Assembly: GCA_964424115.1 (NCBI GenBank)
Contig: CAYRHN010000007.1
Coordinates: 1 to 64,000 of the forward strand
DNA: 64,000 nt
Reading direction: 5' to 3'
DNA from: CAYRHN01 sp964424115
Lineage (GTDB): Bacteria; Chloroflexota; Anaerolineae; Anaerolineales; Anaerolineaceae
Made by a program: the position numbers and the translations under genes. Positions within the stretch are counted from its first letter, which is position 1; each line of letters starts with the position of its first letter. The notes beneath the pieces are model-generated. The model saw only the letters and a list, made by a program, of their open reading frames with translations. It made no database searches and was not told the DNA's origin. This document shows positions 9,248-16,309 of this stretch, in pieces.

Positions 9248-9273
9248 AAATATCTTGTCTGAGATATTTTTTT
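9248..9273 (+). terminator. AT-rich hairpin with T run in the operon leader (possible attenuator)
   Basis: AAATATCT (9248-9255) pairs with AGATATTT (9262-9269) around a six-base loop, followed by four more T. It lies about 15-35 bases after the predicted transcription start. The stem is weak, so it may be an attenuator or simply another protein-binding palindrome. Confidence 0.3.
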
Positions 9274-9281
9274 AGAACTAA

Positions 9282-9302
9282 TTCCTACTTAATCAATAGG
9301 AA
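9282..9302. promoter_or_regulatory. Second Rrf2-type operator ahead of the ABC ATPase gene
   Basis: TTCCTA and TAGGAA are inverted arms in a 21 bp site. Aligned to the site at 8688-8708, 15 of 21 positions are identical, including TTCC, the central TAA, and AAT-GGAA. It sits about 55 bases downstream of the operon's -10, so binding could block elongation or cooperate with a site at the promoter. Confidence 0.55.
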
Positions 9303-9347
9303 TACTAAATTAAAAATCAAAGATCCATAGCACACACAAGCGACATT

Positions 9348-9418
9348 GTCATGCTGAGCCGCGCAGCGGCGAAGCATCTGAGCCAGAGGTCAGACCCTTC
9401 GCCTGCGCTCAGGGTGAC
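9348..9418. repeat. Interspersed palindromic repeat (GTCATGCTGAGC type)
   Basis: GTCATGCTGAGC at 9348-9359 and GCTCAGGGTGAC at 9407-9418 are imperfect inverted ends (10 of 12 pair) around GCGAAGCATCTGAG-like sequence. From memory this is a widespread intergenic element type in several phyla, including Chloroflexota. It lies inside the leader of the three-gene operon. Confidence 0.5.
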
Positions 9419-9472
9419 AGGATCGCAGCTTTTTAGAAATTCTTTTTCCAAATCTGGACACAAGGAGGCAGC

Positions 9473-10258
9473 ATGATCGAAACCATCACCATCCTGGGCG
9501 GGCACAGCCGCTCCGGCACGCCGGAAGCCGTGCAGCGCATCGACCTCAAAATGGGCGACGTGGTCAGCATCGTCGGGCCCACCGGCTCCGGCAAGACCAC
9601 CCTGATCAACGACCTGGAGCTGTTCGCCAGCGCCAACACCCAGACCGGGCGCAGCGTGCTGATCAACGGCGTTCCCGCGCCGCTGGAGTACCGCGACAAC
9701 CCCGCCATGAACCCGATCGCGCTCATCACCCAGCACACCACCTTCCTATCCGACCTGCCGGTGCTGGATTTCCTCACCGCCCATGCCCGCATCCGCGCCG
9801 TGAAGAAGGAGCAGGTGGACGAGATGATCCGCCAGACGCTCTCCTTTGCCAACCAGCTCACCGGCGAACCGGTCCTGCCTGCCAGCCGCATGACCGAGCT
9901 TTCCGGCGGACAGACCCGCGCCCTGCTGATCGCCGACGCGACTATCATCTGCAACACGCCCATCGTGCTGCTGGACGAGGTGGAGAACGCCGGCATCCAC
10001 CGCACCCGCGCCCTGGAGTTGCTGCGCGCCTACCGCAAGATCTTCATTTTCGTCACCCACGACCCGCGCATCGCCCTGCTCTCCGATTTCCGCATTGTCA
10101 TGCAGGGCGGGATGATCACCAAGGTGCTGGTGACCAGCGAGGAGGAACGCGCCTTCTCGCATCAGGTGGGCAAGCTGGACGACATACTCTCCGCCATGCG
10201 CGACAAGATCCGCCTGGGCGAACGCCTGACCTGCCACGAGCTGGAGGGGTTGGCATGA
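9473..10258 (+). CDS. Soluble ABC-type ATPase of a putative metallocentre module
   Basis: A 261-residue ATPase with Walker A GPTGSGKTT (residues 35-43), a Q-loop in ITQHTTFLSDLPVLDF, signature LSGGQTRALLIA, Walker B IVLLDEVE with the catalytic Glu, and H-loop VTHD. No membrane protein is encoded nearby, so it is probably not a transporter subunit. Stand-alone ABC ATPases drive metalloenzyme activation (AtwA/A2 of methyl-CoM reductase) or Fe-S assembly (SufC). The stop overlaps the start of the GTPase gene by four bases (ATGA), implying coupled translation. The function in cofactor insertion is inferred from the neighbours. Confidence 0.85.
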   Translation: MIETITILGGHSRSGTPEAVQRIDLKMGDVVSIVGPTGSGKTTLINDLELFASANTQTGRSVLINGVPAPLEYRDNPAMNPIALITQHTTFLSDLPVLDFLTAHARIRAVKKEQVDEMIRQTLSFANQLTGEPVLPASRMTELSGGQTRALLIADATIICNTPIVLLDEVENAGIHRTRALELLRAYRKIFIFVTHDPRIALLSDFRIVMQGGMITKVLVTSEEERAFSHQVGKLDDILSAMRDKIRLGERLTCHELEGLA

Positions 10259-10956
10259 AGCTCGCCATCTGCGCCGGGCCGGCCACCACCGGCAAGACCT
10301 CTGTCCTGCGCCACATGATCCGCAAACTGCTGGACGGCGGGGACAAGGTGGCCTTCCTCAAGATCGATGTGCAATATGCCGAAGAAGACGAGCTCTTTGC
10401 TGCCGAGTTTGGCATTCCCACCAAGAAGATCTATTCCGGCGAGCTGTGCCCCGACCACTGCAACGTGATGGTGTTGGGCGACGCCGTGGATTGGGCCCAG
10501 CAGCAGGGCGCGACGATCCTGCTGGTGGAGACCGCCGGCCTTTGCTTGCGCTGCTCCCCCTATGTGGACGGCGGTCTGGGGATGATCGTCATCGAGGCTA
10601 CCAGCGGCACCAACCTGCCGCTCAAGATCGGCCCGATGCTCTCCCTGGCGGATGTGGCGGTGGTGACCAAGATCGACCGCGTCTCGCAGGCCGAGCGAGA
10701 GGTCTTCCGCTCGCGCATCCAGGACGTGGCCCCGCACGTGCGCGTGCGCGAGGTCAATGCGCTCTACGGGATCGGCATCGACCCGCTGGTGAGCATCCTG
10801 CGCGAACAGGCTGACATCCCCGAAAAGCTGCTGCTGCGCGGCAACCCGCCGGTGGGCACCTGCACCATTTGCGTGGGCAAGAAAGAGATCGGCTGGCAGG
10901 CGCACTTTGGCGTGGTGCGTTCGCTGGAAAACCAGAATTTCTACCGCGGAGAATAG
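10255..10956 (+). CDS. Cysteine-rich HypB/UreG-like P-loop GTPase
   Basis: A 233-residue G3E-like NTPase. Walker A is GPATTGKTS (residues 8-16), a switch-like LLVETAGL lies near residue 90, and VVTKID near 140 is the guanine-specificity motif. Three Cys-containing stretches are unusual: SGELCPDHCNVM, AGLCLRCSPYVDGG and GTCTICVGKKEIG. In HypB and UreG, Cys/His motifs next to the nucleotide site bind nickel or zinc. The closest functional analogy is a metallochaperone that gates metal delivery by GTP hydrolysis. It sits between the ATPase (4-base overlap) and the Fe-S protein (4-base gap). Confidence 0.85.
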   Translation: MKLAICAGPATTGKTSVLRHMIRKLLDGGDKVAFLKIDVQYAEEDELFAAEFGIPTKKIYSGELCPDHCNVMVLGDAVDWAQQQGATILLVETAGLCLRCSPYVDGGLGMIVIEATSGTNLPLKIGPMLSLADVAVVTKIDRVSQAEREVFRSRIQDVAPHVRVREVNALYGIGIDPLVSILREQADIPEKLLLRGNPPVGTCTICVGKKEIGWQAHFGVVRSLENQNFYRGE

Positions 10957-10960
10957 ATAG

Positions 10961-11722
10961 ATGACCACTCTTACCCTCTATACCGTCAAAGACCTGCCCG
11001 GGCTGGACTGCGGGCTGTGCGGCGTGCGCACCTGCGCTGAGTTGGCTGAACGCCTGCCCGATCACCCCGAGCTGCTCAAACGCTGCATTCACCTTTCCAG
11101 CGACCGCTACCAGGCCCAGCAGACCGCCGCCGAGGTGATCCAAAATCCGCTCACCCCTCCGCTGGCGCCCGCGCCCATACACCAAGCCACCGCCCCGTTG
11201 GCCTCGGCCTGCGCAAGCTGCGCGGCAGCCCCGGCTGCCGGGCGCAGCGGCGCTCCCTGGCTGGACAGCCTGGGGCGCGAATTCGATTTCTACCTGGAGC
11301 ATTTCCCCGAGGATCCCGGCCCGCGCGAGATCATCATCCCGCATAACCCGATCATCACCCGCGAGCTGGATATTCAGGTTGGCGACATTCTGATCGGCCG
11401 CCCGCTGGGCATGTCCTGCGGCTGCCCGATCACCCACTGCGGGGTGGTGAAGCAGGTTGATCCCCGTACCGGCGTGCTTACCTGGTGCGTCACCGGACCG
11501 CTCACCCCGCGCCAGCACGGCTTCAAGGATATGGGCTACTACATTGCCGAGGCCTACGAGGGGCTCATCCCCCAGGCGCGCTGCGAGATCAAGATCGGCA
11601 TGCGCTACTTCTTCCAGCCGCGCATGTGCATGCTGCAGTGGCGCCACAGCGGGTTGGTCAACTTCCTCAACCGCACCCCCTCCGGCTACCAGGTGCGCCT
11701 GGAAGGCCTGTGGATCGGATAA
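10961..11722 (+). CDS. Fe-S protein with ACS-gamma-like N-terminus and unrecognised C-terminal domain
   Basis: A 253-residue protein. Residues 13 to about 43 contain LDCGLCGVRTCAELAERL followed by a distal Cys (LLKRC), the four-Cys 4Fe-4S motif found at the N-terminus of the corrinoid Fe-S protein large subunit and related redox proteins. A Pro/Ala linker with CASC follows. The C-terminal 150 residues carry GRPLGMSCGCPITHCGVV, with three Cys and a His that could form a metal site, and a late RMCMLQWRHSG. I do not recognise this domain. Co-expression with an ATPase and a GTPase suggests an electron donor, scaffold or target in metallocofactor maturation. Confidence 0.8.
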   Translation: MTTLTLYTVKDLPGLDCGLCGVRTCAELAERLPDHPELLKRCIHLSSDRYQAQQTAAEVIQNPLTPPLAPAPIHQATAPLASACASCAAAPAAGRSGAPWLDSLGREFDFYLEHFPEDPGPREIIIPHNPIITRELDIQVGDILIGRPLGMSCGCPITHCGVVKQVDPRTGVLTWCVTGPLTPRQHGFKDMGYYIAEAYEGLIPQARCEIKIGMRYFFQPRMCMLQWRHSGLVNFLNRTPSGYQVRLEGLWIG

Positions 11723-11766
11723 GAACTCCGACTGGTCATCCGATAGTTTTAATTTATAGACCATCC

Positions 11767-11900
11767 TGTCATTGCGAGGAGGGCTTTAGCCCGACGACAC
11801 TTGCACCTGCATGCCAGTGCAGGTGAGCAATCTCCAACGCGGCAAGGAAATTAGAATTTCAGAGAGATTGCTTCGCTTCCTTCGGAAGCTCGCAATGACA
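11767..11900. repeat. Interspersed palindromic repeat (TGTCATTGCGAG type)
   Basis: TGTCATTGCGAG (11767-11778) and CTCGCAATGACA (11889-11900) form perfect 12 bp inverted ends. Inside lie GAGATTGCTTCG-like motifs and a nested CACCTGCA/TGCAGGTG hairpin. No frame is open. It resembles MITE- or REP-like elements seen in many genomes. The remainder of the 11723-12025 gap holds short ATCCGTG repeats (11993-12016) and no gene. Confidence 0.6.
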
Positions 11901-12025
11901 TAAGCAAACTGTCAGGTGGCTAGAACCTCGAACACGGGATTAAATAAAATGGCACGAACTTTCGTGATTTCCCAGGATCATCGGGGAAAATCCGTAAAAT
12001 CCGTGCCATCCGTGTTAATAACAGG

Positions 12026-13303
12026 CTACTGCGCAGGAGCGGGGCCGCCAGCTGGTTCGGTTGCAGCCGCTTCGCCGCCATTCTTCTCGTTCGGCAGGCG
12101 GAACTTCTTCCAGATCACCGGCAGCATGATCGCGATCCCGACAAAGTTGACTAGGAAGGGCGCGATGGGCGAGATGCCGTTCCACAGCAGCGAACCGATG
12201 TACGGCGCGGGCAGGGAGATCAGCCCCAGGCTGGTGGAGAACAGGCCAAAGGCCACGCCGCGCAGGTGATTTGGCACCACCTTCGAGATCAGCGAGTCGT
12301 AGGCCGGACCGACCAGCGCACCGCCCGCCCCGAAGAGGATCCAGGAGAGCGCGAAGGCCAGGAAGCTGTGCGCCAGCAGGTAGACGCCCAGCCCCGCCAG
12401 GACGATCCCAAAACCGGTCACGATGCAGAAGCGCTCGCCCTTCTTATCCGACAGGTTGCCGGCAAAGGGCAGGATCACCAGGGTGGCGATCGAGGAGAGG
12501 GACATCATCCAGCCGATCTGGGTCATACTGATGTTGTTCAGGTTGTTCATGTAGATCGGGTAGAACTGGTCCGACATGCTGAAGGTCACATCGCGTACGC
12601 CGTCGGAGATGAAGATCCAGGTCAGCACCCCGCCCGCCGCCAGCATGCCGAACATGGCTTTCATCGAGCCCTTGAACCCGCCAAATGAAGGCGCGTTGGC
12701 GTGCGTGGGCGCAGTGGAGGCGCTGAAGCGGCGGCTGAGCCACAGGCGGATGACGGTGGCCAGGGCATAGAAACCGGTCGCCACCCACAGCATCACGCGG
12801 AAGTCGAAACCGTCCGCCAGGATGCCTGCCAGCGGCGGGCCGATGATGCCCACCACCTGGTAGATGCTGCTGGTGATGCCGAACACCTTACCGCGGTTCT
12901 CTTCACTTGATTGCTCGGCGATGAAGGCCTGGAAGCTGGGTCCGACGAAGGAATAGGCCATCGAAAGGCCGATCTGCGCCACCAGAAGCCATTCCCAGGT
13001 GGGCGCCACCGCGAAGAGGATGAAGCCCAGCAGGCCGCCGGTGGAACCGATCGCCACCGCGCGCAGGCGTCCCATCGTGTCAGACAACCACCCGCCCAGG
13101 ATCTGGAAGATCATTGGGATGATCATGCTGATGGTGAAGAAGATACCGATCTGGCTGATATCTGCGCCCAGGTGCTGCAAATAGAGCGACTGCATTGGAC
13201 GCTGCATGTTGGAAGCGATGTTGGCGAAGATCATCGAGCCGAGGAAGATCGCCAACGGCGGGGTGATCAATTTTAGACTTTGGGGTAGATTAGGTCGTTT
13301 CAT
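12026..13303 (-). CDS. MFS transporter
   Basis: A major facilitator protein of 425 residues when started at the ATG at 13301-13303 (MKRPNLPQSLKLI); an upstream in-frame extension lacks hydrophobic or conserved sequence. Twelve membrane segments are apparent, with GGWLSDTMGRLRAV as the loop 2-3 motif and a second copy, AGNLSDKKGERF, in the C-terminal half. Substrate cannot be read from the sequence; drug or metabolite efflux is plausible. The C-terminus ends in a short Ala/Pro-rich tail. It is transcribed towards the Fe-S operon. Confidence 0.85.
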   Translation of the reverse strand: MKRPNLPQSLKLITPPLAIFLGSMIFANIASNMQRPMQSLYLQHLGADISQIGIFFTISMIIPMIFQILGGWLSDTMGRLRAVAIGSTGGLLGFILFAVAPTWEWLLVAQIGLSMAYSFVGPSFQAFIAEQSSEENRGKVFGITSSIYQVVGIIGPPLAGILADGFDFRVMLWVATGFYALATVIRLWLSRRFSASTAPTHANAPSFGGFKGSMKAMFGMLAAGGVLTWIFISDGVRDVTFSMSDQFYPIYMNNLNNISMTQIGWMMSLSSIATLVILPFAGNLSDKKGERFCIVTGFGIVLAGLGVYLLAHSFLAFALSWILFGAGGALVGPAYDSLISKVVPNHLRGVAFGLFSTSLGLISLPAPYIGSLLWNGISPIAPFLVNFVGIAIMLPVIWKKFRLPNEKNGGEAAATEPAGGPAPAQ

Positions 13304-13493
13304 AAGATTACATTTCGAGAACAGGGTCAAAAAAGGAGACGACGGGGGCAGGGGTCTGATCCGCTTGGATGACCCGGCCCAAGATACAATGCATTTGCGA
13401 GAAAGCCCGGCGGCCCATAAAGTGTAATCCTGCTTCCTGTTCTGGTCATCCCCCTTTTGACCAATTTTCTCTAGTTCAAACGTAGGAGAAAAA

Positions 13494-13534
13494 AGGGCTT
13501 TCTCAAAGCTGGTTGATCTCTCTGAGAAAGCCCT
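13494..13534 (-). terminator. Strong terminator after the 51-residue gene
   Basis: AGGGCTTTCTCA (13494-13505) pairs perfectly with TGAGAAAGCCCT (13523-13534). On the minus strand the stem is followed by six U (A run at 13489-13494). It lies 20 bases past the stop of the small gene, supporting that gene as a real, separately transcribed unit. Confidence 0.85.
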
Positions 13535-13553
13535 GGAGGAGAAGCGGCGGGTC

Positions 13554-13709
13554 TTAGAGGCCGGAGGTGAAAAGGCGCATGATCTTGTAAAGCAGGGTGC
13601 TGCGTCCGGCGGAAGCGGCTTCGGCCAGTTCGGCCTCGCGCATCTGGTGGATAAAGCGCTGGTCATAAGCGGCGCTGGTGATCTCGATGGTGTAGAAGTT
13701 GTCGTTCAT
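13554..13709 (-). CDS. 51-residue small protein, unknown function
   Basis: A short reading frame with start MNDNFYTIEITSAAYDQRF and end LYKIMRLFTSGL. It is preceded by an AAAGGA ribosome binding site eight to nine bases from the ATG, a near-consensus promoter (13769-13796) and an upstream palindrome, and followed by a strong terminator. This complete transcription unit makes it very likely real. The sequence has an Ala/Glu-rich helix (REAELAEAASAGR) and no signal peptide or Cys. I do not recognise a family; a small regulatory or host-interaction peptide is possible. Confidence 0.7.
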   Translation of the reverse strand: MNDNFYTIEITSAAYDQRFIHQMREAELAEAASAGRSTLLYKIMRLFTSGL

Positions 13710-13768
13710 TTTATTTTTCCTTTCAGAAGTTCAAGATTATCTAGTTCGTTATCCTTATTTCTAAATAT

Positions 13769-13796
13769 ATTATAACAATAATTTCAATTTTGTCAA
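13769..13796 (-). promoter_or_regulatory. Near-consensus promoter of the small protein gene
   Basis: On the minus strand TTGACA (13796-13791) and TATAAT (13774-13769) are 16 bases apart in very AT-rich DNA. Both hexamers match the consensus exactly. Confidence 0.8.
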
Positions 13797-13825
13797 GAGG
13801 TAATTTGAATATTATTGAATATTCC

Positions 13826-13850
13826 TTCAAGAATATTGAATATTCTTGAA
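13826..13850. promoter_or_regulatory. 25 bp AT-rich palindrome upstream of the small gene promoter
   Basis: TTCAAGAATATT and AATATTCTTGAA flank a central G as a perfect palindrome. TTGAATATT-like words repeat three times between 13805 and 13850. It lies about 30 bp upstream of the -35, a typical position for an activator or cooperative repressor site. Confidence 0.45.
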
Positions 13851-13907
13851 TAATAAAAGGATGACCGCGACACAAACGAAATATTCGAAACACACGAAAA
13901 TGAGCAG

Positions 13908-13971
13908 GGGCGAAGCGACCCCGGAATTCCGAGAATAGGATCACCCCACTTTTCTCGGGGTCGCTTCGCCC
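13908..13971. repeat. Long perfect inverted repeat
   Basis: The 16 bp GGGCGAAGCGACCCCG (13908-13923) and its reverse complement (13956-13971) flank a 32-base loop. No T run follows on either strand. It directly precedes the 112 bp tandem repeats and is much more GC-rich than the sequence before 13860. Confidence 0.75.
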
Positions 13972-13988
13972 TGACATGCCTCATCCCC

Positions 13989-14324
13989 TGCCTGCCAGGC
14001 GACAGGCCAATCCATGACCTGCCTGTATGGGCGACCCGCGCGATATTCATGGGGGAGACTTGCTTAACAAAGGGTCGCCCGCCGGAGGGGAGGGCCACCC
14101 TGCCTGCCCGGCGACAGGCCAATCCATGGCCTGCCTGTATGGGCGACCCGCGCGATATTCATGGGGGAGACTTGCTTAACAAAGGGTCGCCCGCCGGAGG
14201 GGAGGGCCACCCTGCCTGCCCGGCGACAGGCCAATCCATGGCCTGCCTGTATGGGCGACCCGCGCGATATTCACAGGGAAAATTTGCTTAACAAAGGGTC
14301 GCCCGCCGGAAACGCCACCCCGCC
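13989..14324. repeat. Three tandem 112 bp repeats
   Basis: Units begin at 13989, 14101 and 14213 (TGCCTGCC[A/C]GGCGACAGG). Units 1 and 2 are nearly identical; unit 3 diverges in its second half. Each holds GGGCGACCC and GGGTCGCCC as 9 bp inverted arms that could form a hairpin. The period is not a multiple of three, so the open frames crossing it are not coding. The 13710-14449 gap otherwise contains only the small-gene promoter, the inverted repeat and the kimA -10. Confidence 0.85.
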
Positions 14325-14398
14325 TGCGGGGATCAGGTCAAAAGTCCAACAGCCCATGCAGCCGTCGGTTCTGCGCTTCCTTCCACATGCTCCTCATG

Positions 14399-14404
14399 TA
14401 TAAT
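14399..14404 (+). promoter_or_regulatory. Candidate -10 of kimA
   Basis: TATAAT ends 45 bases before the GTG start of kimA. No good -35 is seen at the right distance. The leader is too short for a c-di-AMP (ydaO) riboswitch. Confidence 0.4.
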
Positions 14405-14449
14405 AACTAAAGATTTCCCTCCTATCCGGACAATCGAACGGAGCAACCT

Positions 14450-16300
14450 GTGCTTGATAAAATAAAATACTTCCTCACCGGTGCGCCCTTGCCCAGCCAG
14501 ATGATGGATGAAAAGCGGCTCAACAAGATCAGGGCGCTGGCAGCTTTCTCACCCGATGCGCTCTCCTCGGTGGCTTACGCCAACCAGGAGATTTTTTTGG
14601 GCCTGGCGGTGGCCGGGGCTGCCGGGTTGTCCCTCCAATTCCCCATCGCCCTCGCCATCGCCCTCCTGCTGGGCATTGTGGCCCTTTCCTACGCGCAAAC
14701 CATCCGTGGCTATCCCTCCGGCGGTGGATCTTATGTTGTCGCCCGCGAGAACCTGGGCACCTACCCCGGCCTGGTGGCGGGCGCCGCGCTGCTGCTGGAT
14801 TACATTCTCACCGCCGCGGTCAGCCTGACCGCCGGGGTGGATTCGATCGCCTCGGCTTTTCCGCAGCTCTGGCCGCAGCGGGTCTGGTTGGCGCTGGCTT
14901 TGCTGGTGGTCATCACCCTGCTCAACTTGCGCGGCCTGCGTGAGTCCGGCGCAGCCATGGCCGTTCCGGTCTATTTGTTCCTGTTCACTTTTGGCGGGAT
15001 GGTGATCTACGGCCTGGTCCAGGCTGCTGTGCAGGGCGCGCCCACCCAATTGGCAAACACCGCCCCGGCAGCCACCCAATCCCTCACTTTGCTGCTGGTG
15101 CTGCATGCCTTCTCGGCCGGCTGCACTGCCCTGACCGGCATCGAAGCCATCAGCAACGGCGTGCCGGCCTTCAAGGCGCCCGAGTGGCGCAATGCCCAAA
15201 AGACTTTGATCATTATGGCCATCCTGATGGGCTTTCTCTTCCTGGGCAGCATGGGCCTGACCCAATTCTTTGGCATCACCGCCCAACCGGGAGAGACCAT
15301 CCTTTCCGCCCTGGCCCGCCACCTGTTCGGCAGCGGACCGATCTATTACCTGGTGCAGTTCGCCACCCTGGCCGTACTGGCGGTGGCCGCCAATACCAGC
15401 TTTGCCGGTTTCCCGCGCCTGAGCGCCATCCTGGCCAAGGATAAGTTCATGCCCCGCCAGCTCTTCAACCTGGGCGACCGGCTGGTGTTCCACAACGGGA
15501 TCATCCTGCTCGCCGCGTTGACCGCCGTGCTGATCATCGCCTTCGGGGGGAACTCGCATGCCCTCATCCCCCTCTTCGCCGTCGGCGCCTTCAGCGCCTT
15601 CACCCTCTCCCAGGCCGGCATGGTGATCCACTGGTACCGCATCAAAGGCCGCGGCTGGCTGCTCAAGTCATTCATCAACAGTCTGGGCGCTCTGGCGACT
15701 GGTTTTGCTCTGCTGGTGATCGGGATCAGCAAATTCCAGGAAGGCGCCTGGATCTCCATCCTGGTCATCCCGGCTCTGGTGATGCTTTCCCTCAAGGTCC
15801 GCAGCCATTACCGCGGCGTGGCGGACCAGCTCACCATGCGCGGCCTGCCCCCCTCGCTCCGCCCTCTGCCCCGCCCGCGCGTGGTGATGCCTGTTTCCAG
15901 CGTGCACCGCGGCATGGTGGATGCGGTCAATTTTGCCCGCTCGATCTCCGACCGCGTGACCGCCGTTTTTGTGGATATCGACCCGGGTCCGGACGAAGAT
16001 GTTTTACGCAAGCGCTGGAATGACTGGTTCCCGGATATCGAATTTATTGTCATCCCATCACCTTATCGATCTCTGGTGAAACCGCTGCTGACCTTCTTGG
16101 AGCAGACCGACGAAGCGCATAACGACGGGCAGCAGGCGGTGCTGATCCTTCCGGAGATTATCCCCGCCTCCAGTTGGCAGGAGATCCTGCACAACCAGTC
16201 CGCCGAGGAGATCAAGAAAGCGCTTCTATTCAAACGGCGGCAGAGCGGCCTGCAGCGCATCATTATCGATGTGCCGTACCACCTGAAACCGGCCGGGTAG
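14450..16300 (+). CDS. kimA: KimA-type potassium:proton symporter
   Basis: A 616-residue APC-superfamily permease with a GTG start and GGAG ribosome binding site. It follows Bacillus KimA (YdaO) closely along its whole length: FLTGAPLPSQ start, FSPDALSSVAYANQE, GYPSGGGSYVVARENLGTYP, HAFSAGCTALTGIEAISNG, AANTSFAGFPRLSAI and a roughly 170-residue cytosolic tail with VVMPVSSVHRGMVDAVNFAR and an LHNQSAEE-type end. KimA imports K+ and is inhibited by c-di-AMP. The name rests on family resemblance; generic amino-acid permease is the alternative. Confidence 0.85.
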   Translation: MLDKIKYFLTGAPLPSQMMDEKRLNKIRALAAFSPDALSSVAYANQEIFLGLAVAGAAGLSLQFPIALAIALLLGIVALSYAQTIRGYPSGGGSYVVARENLGTYPGLVAGAALLLDYILTAAVSLTAGVDSIASAFPQLWPQRVWLALALLVVITLLNLRGLRESGAAMAVPVYLFLFTFGGMVIYGLVQAAVQGAPTQLANTAPAATQSLTLLLVLHAFSAGCTALTGIEAISNGVPAFKAPEWRNAQKTLIIMAILMGFLFLGSMGLTQFFGITAQPGETILSALARHLFGSGPIYYLVQFATLAVLAVAANTSFAGFPRLSAILAKDKFMPRQLFNLGDRLVFHNGIILLAALTAVLIIAFGGNSHALIPLFAVGAFSAFTLSQAGMVIHWYRIKGRGWLLKSFINSLGALATGFALLVIGISKFQEGAWISILVIPALVMLSLKVRSHYRGVADQLTMRGLPPSLRPLPRPRVVMPVSSVHRGMVDAVNFARSISDRVTAVFVDIDPGPDEDVLRKRWNDWFPDIEFIVIPSPYRSLVKPLLTFLEQTDEAHNDGQQAVLILPEIIPASSWQEILHNQSAEEIKKALLFKRRQSGLQRIIIDVPYHLKPAG

Positions 16301-16309
16301 GCCGCTCGC

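Larger units (their letters stand above)
9126..9472. other. 347 bp regulatory leader and repeat-bearing gap
   Basis: This gap between the Rrf2 gene and the ABC ATPase gene holds a short palindromic patch (CAGGCTTCAGCCTG near 9142-9155), a promoter (9199-9227), an AT-rich hairpin (9248-9269), a second operator (9282-9302), an interspersed repeat with imperfect inverted ends (9348-9418) and the AAGGAGG ribosome binding site just before 9473. No credible coding frame is present. Confidence 0.6.

Noticed and set aside
13304..13666. A 121-residue N-terminal extension of the MFS transporter
   Set aside because: It is low in hydrophobicity, overlaps the small gene antisense and its terminator, and does not resemble any MFS N-terminus.
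13741..13977. A 78-residue minus-strand frame rich in Ile and Phe
   Set aside because: It runs through the promoter and palindrome of the 51-residue gene and through the 16 bp inverted repeat, and has no ribosome binding site.
13989..14324. CRISPR array
   Set aside because: Units are 112 bp, directly abutting, without distinct spacers, and no cas genes are in the window.
14049..14403. Two nearly identical 80-residue reading frames (MGETCLTKGRPPEGR start)
   Set aside because: They arise from the 112 bp tandem repeat; the period is not a multiple of three, and no ribosome binding site or conserved protein pattern is present.
14549..15631. Long minus-strand frame opposite kimA, and similar ones at 10162-10968, 10754-11764 and 33450-34136
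   Set aside because: These are antisense shadows of well-supported genes; their sequences are rich in Gly, Gln, His and Asp with no recognisable domain.
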